Part shown: positions 8,882 through 16,292 of the stretch, in pieces
How positions within the stretch are numbered: position 1 is the first letter of the stretch
How the letters are laid out: every line of letters starts with the position of its first letter
NCBI GenBank assembly: GCA_900551645.1
Contig: URWP01000022.1
Span: forward strand, 1 to 20,955
DNA: 20,955 bases
Direction: 5' to 3'
From: an uncultured Bacteroides sp.
Lineage (GTDB): Bacteria > Bacteroidota > Bacteroidia > Bacteroidales > Bacteroidaceae
Translations under genes and position numbers: made by a program
Notes under the pieces: generated by a model
Databases searched by the model: none
Told to the model about the DNA's origin: nothing
The model's input: the letters and a program-made list of their open reading frames with translations, nothing else

Positions 8882-9985
8882 TTATTTCATAAGTTCACCC
8901 AACTTTTTCATAAGTGCCGCCCCTCTCAGGTTACGCGCAATGATGGTTCCCTGTTGGTCAACCAAAACCGTTGCCGGAATGGCACGTACTCCATACAACG
9001 AAGCTCCCTCGCATTGCCATCCTTTCAAATCGGACATCTGCGGCCAGGTAATGTTCCATTCCTTGATTGCCTGTTTCCAGCTTTCAGCATTATTGTCCAA
9101 AGAAACGCCTACTACTCCAAAACCTTTATTCTTATACATATCATACGCTTCTACTACTGTCGGCATTTCACGTTTACATGGTCCGCACCAGCTAGCCCAA
9201 AAATCAATCAACGTATATACATTTTTAGATACATAATCTGATAGTTTGACTGGTTTTCCTTCTGGAGAGTCCATTGTAAAATCAATATACTTCTCACCTT
9301 CGGATGTCTTGACGGCGGTATCAACGTATTCCTTCAAGGATACAATTTCAGGGTCGTTGCTGTAAGCGGCCGGAATACGCTCGAACAATGGCTGAATTTT
9401 CTTCACATCGAACGACGGTCCAAAAGAAGACAGCAAATAAACGCCTGCCGGTTTATCTATATTAGCCGATACCAGATCGAATACTTTAGCAAGCCCTTCT
9501 TCCTGTTTCTGGTCCAAAGCCAGTTCTACGGAATCTTGTTGAGCTTCCGTCAAAGTAGAATCCTGCTGACTCTTCATGTAAGCCTCATTCAACTCTTTAG
9601 AGATGGCGGCAAACGTATCTGAGAACTGTTGGAGGATGTCATTGTTAAGAGTTCCAGATACCTTGCTGTTTTCAGGATCCAATGTCACGTTGATAACTCC
9701 ATCTTCTACAAAAAGCATGGTAGATATACGGTTATCCCCTTTCATATAGGTAACAAAACGGCTTGTTACCAATGAATCCGGCGTACCTTTGAATTCAAAC
9801 GTTCCATTCTTGACAATAGCTGAATCCAGTTTCACCATGTTAGTTCCATCAAAATTCTGCAGGTAAATGGTATCACCGTCGGCAACACCTACTGCCGTAC
9901 CCTGGATTGTAAAACCTGATTGCTGCTGTTGGCAAGCAGCCAGTGCTATCAGCCCGGCAGCTGCCCAAAAAATACTTTTTTTCAT
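8882..9985 (-). CDS. TlpA-like thioredoxin lipoprotein with DUF4369-type N-terminal domain
   Basis: This is an envelope lipoprotein thiol-disulfide oxidoreductase. From ATG 9985 the protein is 367 residues. It opens MKKSIFW with a hydrophobic core and lipobox LAAC, placing the lipidated Cys at residue 18. A beta-rich DUF4369-like domain follows (about 24-115), then a helical linker rich in Gln/Asp/Ser, and a C-terminal AhpC/TSA-thioredoxin domain with WCGPC (266-270) and a cis-Pro in RAIPAT. Bacteroidetes carry many such proteins; the substrate is unknown, though reduction of periplasmic disulfides is the usual role. An upstream in-frame ATG at 9997 adds MQIE; I prefer 9985 because it gives a standard lipoprotein signal. 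It lies 43 bases after the AbgT-like gene and may be the last gene of that operon. Confidence 0.93.
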   Translation of the reverse strand: MKKSIFWAAAGLIALAACQQQQSGFTIQGTAVGVADGDTIYLQNFDGTNMVKLDSAIVKNGTFEFKGTPDSLVTSRFVTYMKGDNRISTMLFVEDGVINVTLDPENSKVSGTLNNDILQQFSDTFAAISKELNEAYMKSQQDSTLTEAQQDSVELALDQKQEEGLAKVFDLVSANIDKPAGVYLLSSFGPSFDVKKIQPLFERIPAAYSNDPEIVSLKEYVDTAVKTSEGEKYIDFTMDSPEGKPVKLSDYVSKNVYTLIDFWASWCGPCKREMPTVVEAYDMYKNKGFGVVGVSLDNNAESWKQAIKEWNITWPQMSDLKGWQCEGASLYGVRAIPATVLVDQQGTIIARNLRGAALMKKLGELMK

Positions 9986-10028
9986 TTCAATTTGCATTTA
10001 TCATTTAACAGTTCAACATATAAATCAC

Positions 10029-10729
10029 TCATAAAATCTTATGCGGTCTGCTATACCATAGAGGAAACAGACAACAGACATAATAGATGCCTTCCCAGAT
10101 TGATGCCGGTAATGCAAAAAAGAGGTATAACCCCGAATGCTGGAATATCGCAAAGAATTGGATAATAAAAAATAAGGTCACGAAATATTCCGGAAGTATA
10201 CGGAACAGACCAGACATACCCCGTACGACATCAGCATCATTCCGATAAAAATCCGTCACAAAACCGTATACGGCTCCCATCAGCCCAAGACCTAAAGATA
10301 CTACGTAACAGATTCCGTCCGATAACGGAGAATCTGCCAGAGTCCCCGTAGCACTCCGAACCACATTAAGCGGTCCAAAAAAAGCCATAACAGAAGATAC
10401 ATCCCTCCTGTTGTCCATGACAAAAACAACCCCCGGCGTTCTTTTCTGGAAAGTTTCCGCTCATTTTTCCAGTATTGCCGGCATGACTCCAGCAAGCCGG
10501 AATTTACCCAAAGTCCACCACCCAGAAAAAGCAGAAGCATTGTTCCCACCAGTGACGACCGTGTAAAACAGTCGCCCGCATACCGAAGTATCCAGCGCAG
10601 TCCTTCCGCACTAAGCAAATTCTGTACCTGTCCCCAAGCATAGATACTTCCCACCCATGATACACAGACTACCAGAAGGGTGAGTAGAAAGAACACCGTT
10701 GCCGGATGTATGAATCTCCTAGTCTTCAT
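10029..10729 (-). pseudogene. Small AbgT-family-like membrane protein gene, split by a one-base frameshift
   Basis: Two overlapping minus-strand frames together make one protein related to the p-aminobenzoyl-glutamate transporter family (AbgT). The upstream frame from ATG 10729 has HPATVFFLLTLLVVCVSW and NLLSAEGLRWIL, like the AbgT N-terminus. The downstream frame, ending at 10029, has GLMGAVYGFVTDFYRNDADV and EYFVTLFFIIQFFAIF, like a later AbgT segment. They join if one T is added at the run of seven (plus-strand A run 10377-10383), giving about 233 residues with several TM helices. As sequenced, the upstream frame runs on to a stop at 10301-10303. Even repaired it lacks the middle of full-length AbgT (about 500 residues), so a transport role is doubtful. 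The ATG overlaps the response-regulator stop by 11 bases, implying coupling. Confidence 0.72.
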
Positions 10730-11453
10730 CCGGTTCCAGGTAATCGATGTCCAGAATACGGAGTTCAAAAGCACGTGTCACCAATCGGCAAGCATTTACT
10801 CCGACTCGTTCGTCTGGCCGGAATAATCTGTTTATCAAATCATTCTGTCTTTTTTCGATAGACTTCACTCCGAAAGGCATAGCTTTCAGATTAGTTATCA
10901 TCTCCTTAGTGTAGCCTAAAGCCAGATGACGAAGCAAACGTTCATCGTACTCATCGATATCATAATTGATGAAAGCTTCCTGTCTCCTCTGTTCGGTCAT
11001 CACGGTCTGTTTGAAACGTTCTACAATTTTTTCCAATATAGGATAATTGAAGACCAATTTCTTACCATCCATAACAGCCTGCACATCTGTCGCTGTCAGA
11101 AGTTCCCCGGTCTTTAAAATGATTCCGTCTGCTCCAGCATCCAAAGCGTCCACCCAAAGTTTCTCGTTCAATACTTCACCGGTAAAAATCAACACTTTCA
11201 GTTCCGGATGTTCCCGATGCAAACGGGCACAGATATCTACCCCGATGGTAGTAGAACCACCCAAACCTAAATCCAACAATACCAAATCAGGGGTCTGCTG
11301 CTTCAGTAGTTCCCAAAATTCAGCTTCAGTCATAGCGGTACCTATTACCTCTGCGTTTGGAATTTCATGGCGAAAAATCTCCTCTGTCCCCTTCAATTCC
11401 AGCTTAACATCCTCTACAATAATTACTTTAAACTTTTCCATAAATCCTTTCAT
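10719..11453 (-). CDS. Response regulator, NarL/FixJ-like, partner of the tandem sensor kinase
   Basis: This 244-residue cytoplasmic regulator has an N-terminal receiver domain (about 8-130): acidic pocket E14/D15, phospho-acceptor Asp61 in LVLLDLG, Thr91 and Lys114. A linker and a C-terminal helical domain (about 165-230) follow, whose LRHLALGYTKEMITNLK...SIEKRQNDLINRLF pattern resembles a divergent LuxR/GerE helix-turn-helix (DUF5932-like in Bacteroidetes). DNA binding is therefore likely but not certain. ATG 11453 overlaps the kinase stop by four bases (ATGA), strong evidence for a coupled two-component operon. ATG 11441 (residue 5, MEKFKV) is an alternative start. The gene ends in TAG, so TAG acts as a normal stop next to the kinase with the internal TAG. 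Confidence 0.93.
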   Translation of the reverse strand: MKGFMEKFKVIIVEDVKLELKGTEEIFRHEIPNAEVIGTAMTEAEFWELLKQQTPDLVLLDLGLGGSTTIGVDICARLHREHPELKVLIFTGEVLNEKLWVDALDAGADGIILKTGELLTATDVQAVMDGKKLVFNYPILEKIVERFKQTVMTEQRRQEAFINYDIDEYDERLLRHLALGYTKEMITNLKAMPFGVKSIEKRQNDLINRLFRPDERVGVNACRLVTRAFELRILDIDYLEPDED

Positions 11454-12985
11454 TTAATTACCCGGTTAGGAACAGTAAACCATACCATAAACCCTTGCCC
11501 GTCAGGCATAGATTCGGCATTGATACGACATCCTCTCAACCCGGCAAACTCATCGTGGTCACGGATTATCTGCTTGCATACCAAATATTCAGTACCGGCC
11601 AAACCTCCACCCGAGCCTCCCTGCCGCATCCGATTCTTATCCGGATAAAACAGATCGTTCAGTTCCGACTGCGTAAAATTACGACGAGAATCGATAAAAT
11701 CAAAACGAACGAACGCTTCTGTCTGATAAATTTTAAGCATTAATCTCCCTTCCTGAGAAAAACGCATAGCCTCATCCAGTAGATTCTCCAGAAGAAAGGC
11801 CAGCAAAACTTTATCACCTGACACCCATAAGGGTGCAGCCTCAACCTCCAGCGTCAAACGGAAAGGCAATTTCCGGCTCATCCGTTGCAAATAACACAAA
11901 GAGTGAGTCGAGATTTCCTCTACATTGATGTCCGAACGCCGGAATGTAATTCCTTCCAACTGCCGGGCTGCGCACGAAGTCAACAAGGTAAATATTTCCT
12001 TGTAATATTCCACCAGTTCCGACATGGCTTCCAGCTGCTCCTGCTCCTCCCGGCCAGCTAATTCTTCTTGCGTCAAGCGGTCCACAATTTGCTTGATACG
12101 ATTCGGATAATAAATGGTTTCATGTTTGATGGTAGACAAGCAATTGTCGAGCACCATATTCTGTACATGCAACTGATTTTCTTCAAACGAAGTCCTGCGT
12201 GCATCATCCTGAGCCAACTCAATATCATGGAATTTGCTCTGCACGGTCACTAATGTATGATAAAGAACATTTCCCAAATAACCGGACATCAATTGTACCA
12301 GCAACTGGTCCTCTTCCTGATTATAAGGCCGGGAAGTCTGTAAAGCCAACAACCCGATGCAATGCTTTCCACCTCCCGCCTCGTTCCACAAAGGCAAAAA
12401 GCACCAACCGGCATCAGTAGCCCAAAGTATCTGCTCCTTCTCGAAAGTACGTTTCATCCGTTCTTCCAGCCCATCCTCTGTGACCTCCTGATAATAAGCC
12501 GTTTCAAATATCTTCAACTCTTCATTATAAACCATCAAGGCTAAATTAGCCAGTGGTATCAACTCATTCAATTCGTTGAACACCTCGTTCACGAGGACAC
12601 AGGAAATACTCGATACCGGCTCTTTCTCGGCTTTGGCCGATGCAAGGAACAAAGCATTATTGACAGCAAAGACCTGCTCCATATTGTAACGATAATGCAG
12701 CTGTTTCCGGATATATAACAAGTAATAGGCAACAATCCCCCCAAGCACCAACAGCAAAAAAATAGCCAAAGCTATCAGCTTATTATTGGCCGATTGCTGC
12801 ATCTGCTTGCAATAATAATCCAACGAATTGTCCTCGCTCAACAGTTTGTAGAGTGTAGTGTAGGCAGCATTGTTATAACGGTAACGACGAAAATCCTTAA
12901 CAGCCAGACTAGCTACAGCCGCTTCGTTGCGCACATCCAGCAAAATGTAATAATCTGTATCGAAGCCATTGGCCAGCCAAGTCAA
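11450..12985 (-). CDS. Second half of tandem sensor kinase (GAF-like, DHp with His, degenerate ATPase), downstream of an in-frame TAG
   Basis: This frame is the direct continuation of the upstream kinase frame, entered seven codons after a single TAG at 13007-13009. If it is translated alone, TTG 12985 is the first usable start; the next ATG is at 12802. From TTG it has 511 residues: a periplasmic-type segment (1-68), a TM helix (70-92), a GAF-like region (about 100-250), a DHp helix with His288 in TIKHETIYYP (an H-box), and an ATPase-like domain (about 375-507). The N-box second Asn is Glu405. The G1 box reads FDFIDSRRNF and lacks DxGxG, though a Gly-rich G2-like GGSGGGL remains. ATP binding is therefore doubtful, while phosphate acceptance is plausible. 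It overlaps the regulator gene by four bases. Confidence 0.8.
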   Translation of the reverse strand: MTWLANGFDTDYYILLDVRNEAAVASLAVKDFRRYRYNNAAYTTLYKLLSEDNSLDYYCKQMQQSANNKLIALAIFLLLVLGGIVAYYLLYIRKQLHYRYNMEQVFAVNNALFLASAKAEKEPVSSISCVLVNEVFNELNELIPLANLALMVYNEELKIFETAYYQEVTEDGLEERMKRTFEKEQILWATDAGWCFLPLWNEAGGGKHCIGLLALQTSRPYNQEEDQLLVQLMSGYLGNVLYHTLVTVQSKFHDIELAQDDARRTSFEENQLHVQNMVLDNCLSTIKHETIYYPNRIKQIVDRLTQEELAGREEQEQLEAMSELVEYYKEIFTLLTSCAARQLEGITFRRSDINVEEISTHSLCYLQRMSRKLPFRLTLEVEAAPLWVSGDKVLLAFLLENLLDEAMRFSQEGRLMLKIYQTEAFVRFDFIDSRRNFTQSELNDLFYPDKNRMRQGGSGGGLAGTEYLVCKQIIRDHDEFAGLRGCRINAESMPDGQGFMVWFTVPNRVIK

Positions 12986-13006
12986 CTCGGCTGCCTTGCC
13001 TGCCCC

Positions 13007-15886
13007 CTACAAGCGCGTCAAGGGTCCTACACTGTCAGAATATTGCAGATAATGTTTATTCATATAATAAAGTACACTATCCGCCAAGATCAATGCGGTT
13101 GCATAATCTCCATTGACATTATTATCATATACCCGGTTAGCATAGTCATTAGCTATCGCCAACAAGCTATCGTAGGAAGCTACGGCAGAAGGGATTGTCA
13201 ACGTATCCTGTCCACGCTCTACCATCCGGGAATCAGAAGCATTTTGAGAACACCCTCCCAATTGCATTCCGCAAACCAGGATACCCACCCATATCCCCAA
13301 ACGTTGAATTCCTTTAGGCAAGCGGAAGAAAAAACGGCTTCCCTTTCCAGGAGTACTTTCGATACGGAAAGTACAGACCTGAAACAGAACATTCGTTTTC
13401 CTGTATTTTTCGATGATTCCCTTACAGTTCATCAACCCAAATCCGTGTCCTTTCTGCCTCTGCAGGGACTGTGTGTCAATGGCTGTATCCATACCTATCT
13501 GTTTGGAATCGTAAACCTTTTCTCCTAAAATACGGTTTACATCTGCTTCCGAAAGCCCCGGTCCATTATCTGCCACCGCAATCTCCACATAAGATTCTGT
13601 TTCTTCCGCAGAAAGTTCGATATGTCCACCTGCAGGAGTATATTTACGGGCATTTTCCGCAAGAGTATTAATCATAAATAACGTCAGCGCCTTGTCGGCC
13701 TTCACTACCGCTGTAGTCTGTGAAACCACGAAAGTCTGATGCTTCAGCTCGAACGAGCGTCTGCCTTTGGCCAAGGTCTGGAAAAGCTCATTCAGTTCAA
13801 AGCTCTCGATATTCAGACTGACCGTACCTTGCCGCATCTTAATCCATAAGGACAGGATGTCATTGTATTCATTGATGCGGGTGATGAGTTCATCGATATA
13901 TTGCAGTTTTCCCGCTTTTAAAGCATGATTACGGGAAGGCAAGATACGCAATTTGTGCACTTCATTCACTACCCGATCTATATATGGCAAAATACCGGTC
14001 ACCAAAGCCATACATGCTTTCTTCACTTCATTCTCACATTTGTTTTCCACTAAATGTTTCTCATGCACATACTGTTCTTTCTCAACTCTGCGTCGTTCAT
14101 CATCCAATGAAACCAGATTCTGTCCGTTTTCAAGTGTCCATGCCAAATAAGGTACCAGAAGTTTTACAAGTACCTTTTCCTCTTTTCGGAGAGATCTCAA
14201 TGGTTTAATCCACAAGGTCCCCACCGGCTCCTGCTTACCAGGAGATACCAACGCATAATTCACTACCTGTTCCGACTTCATCCAATCGGGACATTCCTCG
14301 GTATCATCACCGGCTACCTCAATCCATAATTCTTCAGAATGAAAGATATCAAGCAGGTCCTCTTGCACTGTCCGGCACACGGCTTCCTTGATTTCTTCCA
14401 TTCCTGAAGCCTGGGGAGGAACAGAAGATGTAATCTTCCGACACACCTCCAGCACTCTCTTCAGTTCATTTACATATTGAGTGTTCCGGCTTCTCCAATA
14501 GCGGTTCAGGAAAATAAAAACCAGCACTAACAAAATAAAACTGATTCCCACCAGCAACAGCAAACCGTTCAATTGGCTTGATTCCGACTCCAACATACCA
14601 TAACGGCTTTCCAATTCCTTATCCTGACGGGTATAATCCAGAATATCCAGGTAAATGTTCCGATTAAAATCCGATTCCATCTTACGGTCCATAGCCGCAT
14701 ACGTCCGGCTCAGCTGCTCCCGTAAACGGGCAATCCATTCCGGAACAGTCTTGATACCTTCATCGTTAATCCAGGTCAGCTCTGTAGACCGTTCCTGACC
14801 AGGTACAAAAGTAAATAAACGATCAAGAGTATCTTCACAATGATAGTATTTTTCATGATGACGGTTGACATACCCCAAAGCCTCGGCCAAGTTCCGCAAA
14901 GCCTTTTCCGGTTCACCCATGGAGTTATAGTAACTGGCCATAGTACGATAAGTCCCCGAAATCTGGTACCAGTCTCCGTAACGTTTGAACAGCCGTAGGG
15001 CTTCACTCGTGAAACGTAAAGGTAAAGAATCCAAAGATATATCATTGGGGTTGACCATTCGCATCAGGCCTTCACGCTCTTTGGAAAGTAACTCCCGGTT
15101 AGCACGGAACATCAACAGTTCGGCCATCGCCTGCAAGGCATTTGCCTCAAAGTATATATACCCTTGTGCATGACTTACCTGCAAACACTCCACCAGGCAA
15201 CTGAACTCCCCCTTTGTTATTTCGGAGACCGAAGCTCCACGGTACATTCCGCCAGATCCCTTCATATACAGATAATAAAGCCATTGTGCTGAATCTGCTT
15301 TTATCCAATCTGGCGAAACAGCTTCTATAGAAGCCAATGATTCCTCTTCTTGCTGCAAATAATAATAATAGATACCTGAAACAATATAAAACTCCGAAAG
15401 GGCATAATTCATCCGTTTTCTGACAGCATCATTTTCCAAGGAAATCTGATCCTCCTGTATCCGCCTGATTCGCCGCATTGCACTGTTCCGATAATCATAG
15501 AACTCCTTATTCATCGAAGTACGCTGGCAGATTTTCATCAGTCCAATATCGGCTATCAGACTTTCCACCTCGTTGCTACTGGCTGATAAAGCTTTCCGAT
15601 ACAACCGGATAGACTGTTCGAAATCCATACGCATAAAGGCACAGAAAGCCATGTTGTTCAATGCTTCCGCCCGTATGGAAGGCGAAGCTGTAGAATATTC
15701 ATACGCTTGTCCGGCAGCCCGTGCCGCTTTAGATAAATCTTTATAACGCAATGCGTAGGAAACCTGATTCAACGAATCGGCTGTATGCAATAAAGATTGC
15801 CTCTGGTTCGCAGAGGTACAAGAAACTACAATTGACGCACATACAAAGCCCGCACCAATCCACCCGATATATCGTTTCCGGTCCAT
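13007..15886 (-). CDS. First half of tandem sensor kinase: lipoprotein signal, TPR-like periplasmic domain, TM, GAF-like, HATPase; ends at in-frame TAG
   Basis: This 959-residue membrane sensor starts with a lipoprotein-like signal (Cys23 after IVVS). A helical TPR-like periplasmic domain (about 28-430) and a TM helix (441-462) lead into a cytoplasmic GAF-like region (about 470-600). A DHp-like helix pair (615-690) and a histidine-kinase ATPase follow, with N-box ENARKYT (744-750), G1 DNGPGL (773-778) and G2 GHGFGL (813-818). The expected phospho-acceptor is missing: Gly631 (VTGILPY) sits where the downstream half has His. After the ATPase comes a second signal-like segment (861-879, ending LGGC) and an 80-residue periplasmic-type tail cut off by TAG. 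The frame then continues open to 11450, so an intact protein would have about 1478 residues, as I recall for DUF5112/DUF5113 proteins of Bacteroides. Confidence 0.85.
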   Translation of the reverse strand: MDRKRYIGWIGAGFVCASIVVSCTSANQRQSLLHTADSLNQVSYALRYKDLSKAARAAGQAYEYSTASPSIRAEALNNMAFCAFMRMDFEQSIRLYRKALSASSNEVESLIADIGLMKICQRTSMNKEFYDYRNSAMRRIRRIQEDQISLENDAVRKRMNYALSEFYIVSGIYYYYLQQEEESLASIEAVSPDWIKADSAQWLYYLYMKGSGGMYRGASVSEITKGEFSCLVECLQVSHAQGYIYFEANALQAMAELLMFRANRELLSKEREGLMRMVNPNDISLDSLPLRFTSEALRLFKRYGDWYQISGTYRTMASYYNSMGEPEKALRNLAEALGYVNRHHEKYYHCEDTLDRLFTFVPGQERSTELTWINDEGIKTVPEWIARLREQLSRTYAAMDRKMESDFNRNIYLDILDYTRQDKELESRYGMLESESSQLNGLLLLVGISFILLVLVFIFLNRYWRSRNTQYVNELKRVLEVCRKITSSVPPQASGMEEIKEAVCRTVQEDLLDIFHSEELWIEVAGDDTEECPDWMKSEQVVNYALVSPGKQEPVGTLWIKPLRSLRKEEKVLVKLLVPYLAWTLENGQNLVSLDDERRRVEKEQYVHEKHLVENKCENEVKKACMALVTGILPYIDRVVNEVHKLRILPSRNHALKAGKLQYIDELITRINEYNDILSLWIKMRQGTVSLNIESFELNELFQTLAKGRRSFELKHQTFVVSQTTAVVKADKALTLFMINTLAENARKYTPAGGHIELSAEETESYVEIAVADNGPGLSEADVNRILGEKVYDSKQIGMDTAIDTQSLQRQKGHGFGLMNCKGIIEKYRKTNVLFQVCTFRIESTPGKGSRFFFRLPKGIQRLGIWVGILVCGMQLGGCSQNASDSRMVERGQDTLTIPSAVASYDSLLAIANDYANRVYDNNVNGDYATALILADSVLYYMNKHYLQYSDSVGPLTRL

Positions 15887-15910
15887 ACGCTTGTTACTTG
15901 TTTACATACA

Positions 15911-15955
15911 AAAGAGATTGTATCATTTCTTAAGAAAGAAAGATACAATCTCTTT
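15911..15955 (-). terminator. Terminator after the histone-H1-like gene
   Basis: A perfect 14-base stem pairs 15911-15924 with 15942-15955. An inner TTTCTT/AAGAAA pairing lies in the loop, and TTTTG follows on the minus strand. It separates the histone-like gene from the sensor-kinase operon, so that operon should have its own promoter, which I could not identify in the 24 bases left. Confidence 0.8.
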
Positions 15956-15980
15956 CAAGTTCATTCAAAAGTAGAAACAA

Positions 15981-16157
15981 TTATTTCTTTGATTCTTCCA
16001 AAGATACTTTTCTGAATTCTTTCAAAACTTTTTCCAGTTCCAATGATGCCTTACGAGCACGTGTACCGGCTGGCTTGTTTCCTTTCGCAGCCTGCATCTC
16101 TGCATCAACCACTACAGTAGCACTCAATTCTTTAATTTTAGCAATCAGTTCGTCCAT
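15981..16157 (-). CDS. Histone H1-like (Hc1-type) small basic protein
   Basis: This short gene encodes 58 residues: MDELIAKIKELSATVVVDAE, then a Lys/Arg/Ala-rich middle (GNKPAGTRARKA), and a second amphipathic helix ending VSLEESKK. Small proteins of this pattern are widespread in Bacteroidetes and annotated as histone H1 / Hc1-like; a role in DNA binding or nucleoid organisation is inferred from that similarity and from the basic central patch. ATG at 16157 and TAA at 15981-15983 give the usual family length. It stands alone, with a strong hairpin terminator 26 bases downstream. Upstream, the minus strand has TTACTTTG at 16175-16182, one base off the -7 consensus. Confidence 0.85.
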   Translation of the reverse strand: MDELIAKIKELSATVVVDAEMQAAKGNKPAGTRARKASLELEKVLKEFRKVSLEESKK

Positions 16158-16292
16158 TCTACCAACAATTAATAAGTTAAATCACTCAAAGTAAATACAA
16201 ATCAGCCAATAGTCTATACTTTCTTCCTCTTTTTTCATGTTTTTTAATGTATGGCCCTTCATGCAGTCATTCAACAGGCTGAAATATCACCG

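Noticed and set aside
12794..13528. 244-codon plus-strand open frame spanning the kinase TAG
   Set aside because: Antisense to both kinase halves, which carry clear ATPase and TM features in one continuous frame; no domain in the plus-strand product.
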